Part shown: in pieces, positions 32,827 to 44,129 of the stretch
Numbering within the stretch: the stretch's first letter is position 1
How the letters are laid out: each line of letters begins with the position of its first letter
Origin: Leucogyrophana mollusca
Lineage: Eukaryota; Basidiomycota; Agaricomycetes; Boletales
NCBI GenBank assembly: GCA_021014945.1
Contig: MU266351.1
Coordinates: 62,001 to 126,000, forward strand
Direction of reading: 5' to 3'
DNA: 64,000 nt
The notes under the pieces: generated by a model
Told to the model about the DNA's origin: nothing
Seen by the model: the letters and a program-made list of their open reading frames with translations, nothing else
Databases searched by the model: none
Program-made: the position numbers and the translations under genes

Positions 32827-35800
32827 ATGGCGACTCTTGTCCGTCCCCAGGTCGCCAGAGAATGCGACACATCTCCTTTACTACGCTCATCAGTCCCAAG
32901 TCCATTTCCTTCCGTCGAGGAGAGAGAAGTTATTATTCAGGAAGCACTCCTTGAGGAGCTCTCACACGAACAAGTCGAATACGAAGATGGCCGCACTGCA
33001 TCTGAGCCTGACGGTGCTCAGGCGGTGCAGTCTTCACAGCTAGCAGACAGTTTAGTGGAAGCCGGTTTACTTGTGGGTAGCTCGCAATTTCTGCAAAATG
33101 CGCCCTTATCGCCTCCCAGCCAGATATCATGCCATCGGTTGCTGCAGTGCAAAATTCCTGCCTGATGACTTTAAACAATCTGCTCTCTGTGCCTGCAGGA
33201 TGGCAGCCTATTGTCCCAGATCGGCGCCATTCGATGCCTCCCCAGACATCCCCTGTTCAACGTAGCCAATCAGTGCAGTCGTCCTCGGCGCTGCACACTT
33301 TGGTGTCGAACCTACGAAATAGGGAAGGAGGTGGCTCACAGGACATCGAATCTGTAGACGAATCTGCTCTGTTCGACGAACTGCGATTACGAGTTGATGC
33401 ACTGGCGCCTTCTCTGGTCGAGGGCGATGCTCGTTTTGCCAGAGTCCTCGTCTCCCTTCTTTCTGTTCTCCACCAACTCCAAACAACCTGCTGTAATGCC
33501 ACCTCTAAGCCCCAAGAGCTGCTCCACCCCACTAGTTATTCTCCAATCGCCAGTGTTGGGCCCACTGATCTTTTGGATATGCTCAGGAAGCAACTTGGCG
33601 ATCTGCAAATCCAAAGGAAGGCGAGTGAGGACGGACGCATACACCAGTCACCGATTCACGCAGTGCAGTCGGCTCTTATCTGGTCCAAAATAGACCAGGA
33701 CCTCGAGACAGTGGTGTCGCTGTGTAAGGAGCGAACGGAAAGCATAGCACGACCGCCCTCCCTTGACCGCCAACCACCCCAATACGAATACACTGGATAC
33801 GAATTTGACACACCTCCCGAATACGATTCAGAGAATCGCGCCTCCCTTGATGCACTGGAAGCGAAGATGCCTTATTCGATGCAATCAGCGGCCTCGTCGA
33901 TTTCGCAGAGCGAAAAAATGAGGCTTGATTTCGACGCGGTCACCATGGCCATCGACAGGCTGTACCTGGTGGCACCTCAGCTTCACAACCAGCGTGTCGA
34001 GCTCAAGACCGCCAAATTGGAACAAATGGAAAGGGCAAGGCGTCAGGGCAGTAACTTCTCGTCCGAGACTAAAGGGAAGCAGAAGGAGCGGGATCTGCAA
34101 GATTTGGATCACATGCTAGATCTAATAGGAAGGGCTTCAGACCGTAAGATGGCCGACCAATCGGTGCTGATGGACGGAGCTAGGATGCTGAGGCTTGAAA
34201 AGGCGCGACAAAACTACGAAGATCAGGTAAGACGACCCCACATGGGATTCTACCGAACTCATTCTGGGATCGCTAGCGCGATGCCTTTGTTGTAGAGCTC
34301 ATGGAAAAATCTGGCGCTGGGCGATATCATGCCCAAGATGCTCAACTGAAAGAGAGAGAGCTTGATGGTCTGGTGAGCCTTCCGGAGTTCATCCGGGAGC
34401 CAATCCCCCCCGGCATGCGAATCTCAGCCGCCGTGCGGATAGCCCCTTCTCCGCCGCCATCAACGGCAGGGCCAAGCTCTGATCAACCTGCACACCGGTC
34501 GGCTCTTAGCCATCACAAATCCAATTCCCGTAGTCGAAGCATGTCCGCTCCATCGTTATCATGGCTGCGTTCCTCCTCAGGGCTAGGCCGCCGAATCTCG
34601 AAGAGTTCGAGTCGCCCAGGATCATCTCATGGTCGGCCCGTCTCTGGGCAAGGTGTGTGGTTCTCCTCTCTATTCTCCATCGTACACCGTCTCACAACGG
34701 TATCGCAGCTGCTCTGGATGTCTCCTACATAGCAGAGTATCGCGAAACCCTTCGTCACGTCGTAGTCTTCGTGTCGGTATCGGGTTTGGCTCCTGGCGCA
34801 GAATTAGAAGCCGAAGTCCTTCCTACATCCTCTAGCGGCCTCGAGGGTGATTGGCTGCTCGTACGAAGCGGGTCCATTTCGTCCCCGCCTCTGAGCATGC
34901 CCGTGCAGACAGTCCCAGGCAAACAAGACGTTCAAGTCCGACAAGGGTACTACGAGTTGAGACTAGTCGCCGCTTCCACAGCGAGGTCATGGGACGATGA
35001 GCAAGATCGCGAGCCCACACCTCTCATGAGTGCATCGCAACTCGGCACCCTCGCTCCAACGAGTTTCGTTTGCGCGTCTTGTTCGTTGCCTCTCGTGCAC
35101 TTGCATACAACCTGGAGATACAGGGACTTGCCATCAGAGCATTGGGAGGAATTAGTCGACGCGTGGATGTGCCACACGGATCAGACACTCCATGAGCACG
35201 TTGCGAAACACGGTCGTGGCTTTTGGCCCGAGCAAGGCGAGGCGCTCGTTGGCGGGAGCTACGTTCTCTTCGATGAATCGTCTGTCGTTAATGGGAATTT
35301 ATCGTCGATGCAACAGTCTCAGGTGAGCAAACGCTCAAGTTTTTTGTACTTCACTTTTATCGGACGAACAAGAAGACCGACGTTGGGCCTTCACCAATGG
35401 TCGTTTGTTGAACAGTCTGTACCTCCATGCCGATACTTCGAAACCCGTAGCTGGTTTTGTCGTGTCGGATGGTCAGTGTAGTCTGGGAGGCGCGACAAGT
35501 TTAACTTTCGGTTGATACAAAGCGTCCTATATCAACAGCGTTATGCGCTGGTTACTCTCAAACAACTCTCCTTACAAAGGTCCATGTGCCGGGAGCTACA
35601 CTTGAGGGCACATCTTCATTTCTTACCTTTCTTATTCGGCCGGTCTTTTCGGTTTTCGAGAATGCTCACATTTGTGTACTTTTTTAGAGAGGGGAAGACT
35701 GGCGCATGGTGCGATGCCTATGTGGCGCTGTGGCCGGTCGACGACACGAGCGGCCGCAGCAAGGCCACAGCGCCGCGGCGATGTATCGGTTTTTTAAATA

Positions 35801-36413
35801 CGCCGTTCGTCCAATCAGTCCTTCGGCAGAGTAAGTCGTTTCCTAGTGTAGGGATGATGTTGTTACTGAGATCGATGTTCCCAGATTACCCAAGGTTCAC
35901 GTATCTGCTTTCGTTGTGCAGGACATGCTAGAGCATGTCTCAGCACACGCAACGTATCGATTTGTAATTTCGGATGAAGAGGAGGAGCGTCCCAGGTTGC
36001 TGGTAGGTTGCAGCCCCTTTTTCTTGTTATGCACAACGTCCGACGTCTACTTCGAAAGGTCTGGCTTTTTAAACCCAAGATCCGATTATCATACATGCTC
36101 GCAAACCCCTATCTCCTCGCGAAGAACGGATCGATCGATGCCTCCAAAGTAATGTACAAGATCCTCGGACCTTCGTCTCCTTCTGCGGACTTGAAAGAGT
36201 TTGTGCTTTCCTTTATGCGCGCTTTCGTCCGCTAACGACGTTCGACCTAGACTGCTGAACAAATACCCCGGATTTCCACAAGCTGAACATCTGTTTTATC
36301 CCCTAGATGTCTGTCGCAAGCTAGCAGGTTGGTTGACTGAAAGCACGGAATCATACCCTGATGGCATGAGAACTATGACTGGTCTAGATGTTGGATGGCT
36401 ACATCGTACTTGA
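32827..36413 (+). CDS. HECT-like E2-binding protein (UBE3D/Ipa1-type) with N-terminal extension
   Basis: Exon 1 starts at 32827 (MATLVRPQVARECD). A 48-nt intron at 33070-33117 joins SLVEAGLL to PDIMPSVAAVQNSCLMTLNN. Exon 2 continues to about 34226 with helical blocks FDELRLRVDALAPSLVEGD, RLDFDAVTMAIDRLYLVAPQ and ERDLQDLDHMLDLIGRASDR. A Ser/Arg-rich linker follows (SALSHHKSNSRSRSMSAPSL, about 34500). From about 34715 the HECT-like E2-binding domain begins: YRETLRHVVVFVSVSG, FVCASCSLPLVHLHTTWRYR, LPSEHWEELVDAWMCH and ALVGGSYVLFDESSV. The end is assembled from short exons: RRWAFTNGRLLNSLY, YRFFKYAVRP (about 35800), DMLEHVSAHATYRFVISDEE, VWLFKPKIRLSYML and FPQAEHLFYPLDVCRKLAGW, with a stop at 36411-36413. 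Related proteins bind ubiquitin-conjugating enzymes; yeast Ipa1 affects mRNA 3' processing. The roughly 450-residue N-terminal region is not in the short yeast form. Confidence 0.85.
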
Positions 36414-36725
36414 AGCCAGCGTTATTAGCATGATATCAACTCACATCTTTCCCTACGATCTTCCGCATTCCACTTGCTTTGATACTATAATTCGCTGTTC
36501 TCTTTGCTGCTTATCCTCCATATCATACTTCCTTATCGCCACTTCACTATGTCACTCATACATTTTACCATAAATGCACTCACGAAGGCTTTACTAGTTC
36601 AATAGAGCACGATGTTATGATGGTGCCTATATGCATGAGAGTGACGTAGGGTAGAGAATTACATGACGAGTAAGTCCATCTGAAAAGCACCGCAACACAC
36701 CCACGATCACTCGGGCCAGCCGATA
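36414..36725. other. Intergenic, convergent 3' ends
   Basis: About 310 bp between converging stop codons; nothing recognisable. Confidence 0.5.
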
Positions 36726-38544
36726 TCAAATCATGGGACAACTTCCTTTTCCTTCCCTTTGCGCGAAGGTGGCGGGGCCAGCGCGATGTTGGGCGAACTC
36801 GCCATGGCAGCAGTACTCGTAAGGGAGGCAAGTCGCCGCGTGCCTTTCGACCCCGTTGGAGATGCGAGGTGACCAGAGGGCAGTGTCGGGCTGCTTGGGA
36901 CGGAGCTGTTGGATCGATGTTTTGTAGGCGTCTCGCCTTGATTTGCTTCCGTAAGGAGAAACTCGACCCATAGACGCGAAAAGGACTGATTGTGGAAAAA
37001 CGATCAGACATCTGTATACAATAACAATGAGTATGAAGATAGCGTACTTCCGTTTCGTCTGTTTTTTCCAGGTCGATGCCTTTATCCCTCGAGGGCGATC
37101 CCGGATTGGAAGGGCGACTCCAGAAAGAAGAGGGTGTCGGATTTAAGTGTGTCCGTTGCAACCCGGCCTTTTCTCGTTCTGCGTCCGTCCAGGAAAGCAC
37201 AGTCGCAAGGAGCGTAAGCATTTCGAAACGTTTCGGATCCGCTCGAGGCGTGGAGAGGAAGGATAGAAGGACGTTCGTCACGAGCCGTCGGTCAACATTT
37301 GTTTCTGTGGAATTTTTCCGTAGCCGGCGGAGGGCTTCCATTAAGTGCTCGTTAATAATGACGGCTACAGGGAGGAAAATGTCAAATGTGCTGTCATGAC
37401 TCAAGGGTATGAACCAGACCTTCGTGTCGGAGCTTTCCAATGAGGAGGTTCTTCTCCTTGACGTCCTTTTCTAGGTCTTGTGTCCGTGATGCATTGGTTT
37501 TGCTTTCGTCAAGCAGGACCTGGTGTGAATATCACTTAAAACTAGTCGGATATCTCGAGGATAAAATCCTTGCCTCAGCGTCGAGTGCACGACGTTTATA
37601 TTCCGCTAGAGATATTGTAACGTCGTCTAACTGGGACTTGTAATCCCGCACGGCTTGTTGAAGCTCGTGGGCCTTTGCTGTTAGACGTCAGAATTTAGAG
37701 CAACCGAGGGAGGAAGGACATCGTACCAGCTTGAAAATCCTCAAGCACCGACTGCAAATTAATCGATGTTTCACGTGCGGCTTGCAGTTCTATCGACTCT
37801 CGTTCTCTCGCTTCCCGTTCCAGTTCCAAATCACGTCTCGACGTTTCCAAAGCTGACTTGGCTTCGTCTGCAACCATCTTATCTTGCATTGAAATGCGCT
37901 CCCACTCATCGCGTTCCATACGACATCGTTCCAGCTCCCCAAGAGTCTCCCGCAACTCCCGTTCTCGCATGCTGCTTTCATGTGCATTCTCATTGAGTGC
38001 ACGACTCCTCATAGTGTCCAGTTCTTTCGCACTGCGTTCCGCCTCTTCATGGGAGGCGATCAGCTCGGACTTCAGGGTTTCCACAGTGGAGGCAAGGTCG
38101 TCATTCTGGGCAGTTAGCTGCTGTAGGAGCTGTTCCCTCCGGTCGAGTTCTTCCTAAGCAAACTTTGGTGAGATACTGTAATGAACGATCTCTTGTCTTG
38201 GGACGTACAGCATCCTGTTTTAGCTTGTTCCCCAAGGTGGTCCGCATGGTGGTTAATTTCGCTAGCAGATTGCGATACTGCGCCGCAAGGTTCTCCTTTT
38301 CCTCTCTTTCTCGATCGAGTTCTCGCTGCAACCTCTCCATCGGACTGAGGGCCTCATCTTCGCCGTTTGTCCGTCCGTTGGGCATGCCATGATGTGCGGA
38401 AACTGGTGGAGAGGAAGCAGAGCTGCGCTCGCTGTCCAAGGAAGCCCGTCCCTCCGAGTAGCCTACGTTGTTCAGCGCCGGAGAGAATGACCTGAAAGGC
38501 GATTTCGTGTCATGTCTTGCAATACTTCCGCCGTTGGACGACAT
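36726..38544 (-). CDS. Coiled-coil golgin with GRIP domain
   Basis: The start is at 38544 (MSSNGGSIARHDTKSPFRSF). A Ser-rich N-terminus leads into long coiled coil: MERLQRELDREREEKENLAA, NDDLASTVETLKSELIASHE, MRERELRETLGELERCRMER and RDLELEREARERESIEL. Near the C-terminus the GRIP domain reads VDRRLVTNVLLSFLSTPRAD then KRFEMLTLLATVLSWTDAER (about 37290-37180), preceded by HLMEALRRLRKNSTETN. The last exon ends GKGSCPMI at 36726. GRIP domains bind Arl1-GTP and target tethering golgins (yeast Imh1) to the trans-Golgi. The fungal protein is short for the class but has the whole pattern. Confidence 0.88.
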
Positions 38545-38802
38545 ACGTGTAAAGCGGTCGCAGCAAACCCTCGCTGGACACCGAATGATCAAGTCTCCCA
38601 AATCCGGACGCCTCCTTCCATTACTGTATTGAACTCCACGTGGTAACAATACCCGACGAAATATTCGGTGCCACTAAAGTGGACGGTATATCCTAGAAAT
38701 CTCTCTTGTCTTTCCCCGTCGTGTTTTTTCCTCTGCCAGTGCCGACTTTACATACCTTTCTCGCGCACAGGAACGCGGCTTATTTGGACCCCACAGAAGA
38801 TA

Positions 38803-40613
38803 ATGCGTACTGAACAAACCCTCCTCAGCCTTCCTCTAGAGCTGTTGTGCCACATCTTGGGTGAACTCGATGCGTATGACCTCGTCTCCATTCGCATGGT
38901 ATAACTTATTTTCTCAGTTTTTGGACAAAGCTTACGGAAAGACAGATATGTAAAGTGCTTAAGGAAGCTATCGATGGTTCGGAGGCCCTCCAATACATCT
39001 TAGACCTTCGATACTACCAGACGATTGCCGTCGACTCCACCGAAAAGGAATTGCCAGTCGCCGCTCGTCGGACGCAGCTTAAACAGCGCGAGGCTGCATG
39101 GCATAAGCTGCAATATCGGAGCCGATGCGATCTTCCACTGCCTGCGATGGGACCAATCTATGAGTTCGTGGACGGTATTTACGGAAATTATGTGCAAGGA
39201 AAAATCCACTTTGTCCAGCTTCCCTCGATAGAGCAGCCAAAAGCCGGCTCATCCTGGACTCACTTGGCTTTTGAATGGAACTTGGTCGATATAACCTTTT
39301 CGCCACCCCAAGACTTGCTAGCAATAGTCGCCATAGCTGCAGATGGGTAAGTGTCGCACAAGGAAATATCCTGGCCAACCTTTAACACAAGCACTTGCCG
39401 CACCAGCCAAGAACACCCCTACGATATACATTTAAGGACGCTTAGCTCCAACGAACCTCATCCACTTGCCGCCGTTACTGTATTGCAGGCCCTTGACAGA
39501 GATCACGTTGCCCCTGTTATATCTGAACCTGGAGGCCCCGTCAAAATTCAGGTTGTTGGGGATTATATTGGTCTACTATGCCGAGATATTATGGTCGAAG
39601 GCGACAGTGTCGGTGCTTATTTGCAGGTCTGGGATTGGAAAAGTAAAAATGGCTATCAGGTATCTGAATATCTATCCTACATTCCCTCTATCAGCGACAA
39701 CTCATATCATGAAGTTCATTCTGCAGTTCCAAGACGGCGCAGACGACTTTTCCTTCCTTTCGGACGATACATTCCTCCTGCTCACCGTGGATGGAGGCAT
39801 CGAACTACATTCCTTTCAGGATCTGCGGCAGCCACCGCAAGTCACGGGCAGATACGCTTTGCCGGGGCTTATGAAGGATTGGGTGTATTCATACGCATTC
39901 ATGAGTGGAAACCCCACTCCAGGCTCCACCTTTCCATTCTTTGACGGGGCACCGTACCGACCTCCTCAAATTTTCCACCCAAGAATGGAAGATCAGCTAC
40001 TCGTTTTCTTTGTTGCAGTGTCTCGCGAGTCCAACGAAGCTGACACGCACTCGTTCGTGTTTTTCATCCACCGCAGTACCCTGTTCAATCTCCAAAAGAT
40101 CGTCCACCAACACAATCCTGACCTCGACGTGACCAAGGCACCGGTGCCATGGCCTGCGTGGGGGCCCAACTACACCCGGTGGTTTACCCAACGTGAAACT
40201 ACGGACTGGCAGCACTCAATATACGGCCACAGAACTATCGAGACGATTAACGATGACCCCAGTTATCTCTCTCAAGAGCCCCGCAAACTGCGAATCCGAG
40301 ACTTCAACCCTCATCTAGCGCGGGGTCACCGCTCGGAGAGCGGGGAAGGCGACTGGGGTCGAACAATAGTCAGCGCTCCCACAACAACCTTGCGTCGTCC
40401 TTTTGTGGAGCCTCTGGGGTCTGGACTTCCCTACAGAGAGACTATTAGCAAAGAGAAATTTGACGTTACTGAGGCGATGATGGATGGATGCAGGATTCTC
40501 TTGTTGCGTGTAGGTGGCTGCCATCAATCGTGCTTGTCCCGGATTTGAATTTATTTTCCCCACAGCGCGATGCAACAAGGATTCGGGACAGCGTCGAAGT
40601 CCTGATGTTTTGA
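38803..40613 (+). CDS. F-box protein
   Basis: The start is at 38803: MRTEQTLLSLPLELLCHILG continues to ELDAYDLVSIRMVCKVLKEA after a short intron, a canonical F-box. Later exons give YYQTIAVDSTEKELPVAARR, SWTHLAFEWNLVDITFSPPQ, YDIHLRTLSSNEPHPLA, DYIGLLCRDIMVEGDSVGAY, LQVWDWKSKNGY, FSFLSDDTFLLLTVDGGIEL and WQHSIYGHRTIETINDDPS. A final intron at 40511-40564 joins ILLLR to RDATRIRDSVEVLMF, with a stop at 40611-40613. The post-F-box region has propeller-like strands (LLCRDIM...LQVWDW; FLLLTVDGGIEL) but no clean WD motifs. It belongs to a common agaricomycete F-box type presumed to be SCF substrate adaptors. Confidence 0.85.
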
Positions 40614-41377
40614 AGGACTTTCTTGTGGGCCAATTCAACTTTCGCATTGGGACATTTGAGTAGCAGTCAGGGTGGAATCTGGGACGATTGCGCACCGCCG
40701 ACGCAAGATGATCTAAGATGATCCTGGATGGAAGTGTCACGCAAGAATCGCAAGATTCGACGGTATGGTGGACACTATTGATATACGACAGTAATGCATA
40801 ATGACATAATCTGGCACCTTCCGCGGGCCAACACCACAAAGCACGCTCCAAAGCAAGTGCAATGAAAGATTTATCTTCTCAATTCCGCCAACCAATCGAA
40901 TACATACCAGACCCAACGGATGAACTGCGACGACTGCACGATATTTCAGCTTTGAGCTCCAGCAATAACAAACCTCAGTGGGAAGGGTTACGCTGAAACC
41001 GGAGATGCACTCCGTTCCCCCAACCCCTCGCAAGCTGAAGCCCAGTAGCTCCAGCAAAAACCAGATGCGACATAACTCGAACAGTCAGGCCTAGGTGGCC
41101 ACTTAAGTATGCCGCGATAGGCGGCTGAGAGGTGTGGGCTGGGCCAACTGGCGGAATCACGGAGTGTTACATATCTAAATCTATTAATATTATATTAATT
41201 AGCGTGACCGTGACCAGACGCGTTGGTGGCGCTGGACGTCACTCGAACGCGTCTTGATCTACATATAAGCAAAACTTCAGGTGAGATCGGTCATCCCAGG
41301 GTATGCGTGTTAAACCGAACTTTGATTTTAGCCCAATACGGATGGAGGGCGTGCAATGGCATCCAGGTTATTTGCCC
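40614..41377. other. Intergenic spacer
   Basis: No coding signal. A very AT-rich stretch (about 41170-41205, with TTAATATTATATTAATT) lies about 180 bp upstream of the next gene and probably forms part of its promoter. Confidence 0.5.
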
Positions 41378-43223
41378 ATGTCTGCAGCTCATCGCTGTCT
41401 CCATATCACAGAACTGCAACTCAAAATTTTTACTCTCGTGTTGGACGGGTGTTCCGATAGAACGGGAAAAGCTACTCTGGCAGTCCTCGCAAGGACGAGT
41501 CGGCTTTTCTACTCCTGTGCAACAGAAGTCCTTTGGGCTACATTGGACTCTTTTCGGCCTCTAGTTCAATGTTTGCCTAAAGACCTGTGGAGGATCGAGC
41601 AGGAAAAGTTGGTGAGTCTATACCATAATCAACGTGGCTCAAATATGGGACAACTTAGCAAGTGCCCAGGTTCTCCAGCGACACTTGTCTGCGCATGACT
41701 GGGCCATCTTCTATCGCTATGCCTGGCGTGTCCGTGCCCTGAACGGTTCGAGCAGGGTGTTCCCCCGGAAAGATTCCGTTCGTTTCCTCAACAGCGAGGT
41801 GTATCGTGCTTTCAGTTTTCCGCCCGCCTTCAATTCTCTCCTTCCACGTTTGACTTCACTTCAGTGGGTCTGCGTGTCAAAAGAAGCGTTTCCGTTTATC
41901 CGGTCGCTTCTTACTGATCGACTCACATCTCTTACGCTTCATCTCCCTACGGTGGACCTGAGCGTCTCTGAAAAGTCGATTCTGGCCTCGTTTGGAACAC
42001 TATGCCCTAATTTAAAGTGTTTTTCCATCAGTGGATGCGCCGACCAGACCCACCAGGTCATTTCCGATTGCATCCTTGACTTGGGGTACCTCGAGAAGCT
42101 TTCTTGTGGAAGGCTCAGTGAAGGGGCTTTGGTACATCTTGCACGTCTTCGATCCCCTACAGACGTATCCTTCGAACTCCCCCCTGAGGCCATATCCCCT
42201 ACCGCCTTGCACTTTCTTCGTTACCCTGCGTTTAACAACATCCAATTCCTCAAGATCGTTTCCTCTACTCTTGCTTCACTTATGCCCCTCACGCAGACGA
42301 TGCTCTTTGCGCCGAAGAAAGTGGAGTTTATGGTCACAAAGGGCGCGCCATCTGATGCTCTCCGAGATTTCTTTGGCGGTCTTTCCCGATGTTGCTGTCA
42401 AGGCACTCTCGAAGAAATCGGGATCCGTTATAGGGCAACACCTTCCGCTAGTCGTGATAGTCAGTTCACAATAGAGACTCTCCGGCCGCTCTTTCTATTC
42501 CGTAACCTTCGCGCGCTTTCCCTGCAGGCGCCGTACACCATGAACTTGAACAATGAAGCGATGAAGGAGATGGCACGGTCATGGCCCCTATTGCACTCAC
42601 TGGAGCTCAATGTGAATTGTTGGTATGGTACTCCCGTGACCCCAAAAGGATTGATCCATCTGCTCAGACATTGCCCAATGGTGACATCTTTGGGATTCGT
42701 TGTCGATTTTTCCCCTGTAGACCTTGACGTGATCGCTACAAAGGCGCCAGCGCACGGGTTCTCTCACGAGGGCATGGAGTTCGCCCTCTTCGGTGATTCG
42801 CGTATCGAAAACCCTCCTTCCATCGCTGCGTTTCTGTCGGCTCTAATGCCCCACTTGGCACTCGTTGAAGCATGGGACTCGAGCATATGGGAAGATGACG
42901 AGGATCATGACACATATCGGGCAAGGTGGACACAGGTGCAGAGTTTATTGGGAGCCTTTAACGCTGTGAGAAAGCAAGGTAAAAGGCTGGGGAGACGAGG
43001 GGTCGGTTGCAACGATAAAACTGAAGAGAGTGAAAGCGACGAGAGCTCGGTTGAGGGACAGCCGGAAGCGCTTGGACACACCGAAGAGGGCCCAGGCGAG
43101 ACAGTCGCAGGTGGCGATGCAGCAGAAGAGGGAGATAATACCGAAGAACAGGCATCTGAGGAAGACCCCGGAGACGAGGAGGCAAGTGAGGAAGATTCGG
43201 AGGAAGAGGGATCAGACCGATGA
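41378..43223 (+). CDS. F-box/LRR-like protein with acidic tail (intact copy of a tandem pair)
   Basis: Two exons: 41378-41611 and 41670-43223, joined across a 58-nt intron (EQEKL to VLQRHLSAHDWAIFYRYAWR), about 595 residues. An alternative in-frame ATG lies at 41342. The N-terminus (MSAAHRCLHITELQLKIFTL ... LAVLARTSRLFYSCATEVLW) is F-box-like. The body is a leucine-rich-repeat-like solenoid (LPRLTSLQWV, LTSLTLHLPTV, PNLKCFSISGC, FRNLRALSLQAP, WPLLHSLELNV). The last about 70 residues are Glu-rich (EEGDNTEEQASEEDPGDEEA). It shares layout and blocks such as CLPKDLW and DWAIF with the gene at 16605-18341, so both come from one family. Likely an SCF adaptor of unknown target. A decayed duplicate follows at 44130-45951. 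Confidence 0.85.
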
Positions 43224-44129
43224 AGAATTGGACGGTGGCGAGTCGGAGGAAGAAGACACATATTACCATGCATGATATTATGCCAATCGCGGGGGCCCCC
43301 AGCATGTGAATGCTCCCGACCAATCCCTCGATCTAATAGGGATGGCAGCTCAGCAGACACTGACGGAGAGGCTGAGATCAGCGACTGGACATATAAACAC
43401 TTCAAGAACTATAGCCTTCGCTACTGATGAACGTACTTGTCTATGCATTGTCGAGGCAAAGTCCGACGTTTCAGTGCCTAACCTGCACGCCAGAGAGGGT
43501 ACAGATCAATCCGAGTTAGCGTTTGGCCGTGGCCCCTGTTTGAACACGCATGGCTGTCACAAATACCAGCCAGATTCCACTTGTGGATGCGACGGCTAGT
43601 ATGGTCGATGCATGCGTAGCCGCTCGCAGGTAGAATATCCTATAGAATGAAGACAGTTATTTGTAAAGCAGGCATACCCAGTTACATGCCAGCTGGATGT
43701 GGACCTTGACCAAGCAACCTTGTAATTACCAAAAAACTCCATGTAATCGAAGGTCGCAAGTGCTGCGACCAACTAGCCTCCCGTAAGTAGGACGATCATT
43801 TGAAAGGAAGACAATCGTTCCTTGGCTAGGGCTTTTCATAGTACACCAGAAACAACATTTCGCCAATCACGCTTTGCCACTCGGATCCAACGAAACTTTG
43901 CAGTGGCACGTCCTTGCGCGTCACGGGTCAAGCGCCAACCAAACACTGTAGTTTCAAGTTCCAACTCGTCATCTGAATCCACTTCACCTTTGCAGCAAAA
44001 ACATTATCCTCGGTGAGAACACTGGAAAAGCAACGAGGACGTGTGTTGCATCCGGTCCCGAAGAGTATAACATGGACATCCATGATGGAGAGCGCACAAT
44101 GTCACCTACTAGGCCATCCACATCTGTCA
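43224..44129. other. Spacer between tandem F-box copies
   Basis: About 0.9 kb with no coding signal. Part of its right end, just before 44130, resembles the region upstream of 41378 (ATGGAG..CG..CAATG..A.C), showing that the duplication included 5' flank. Confidence 0.5.
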
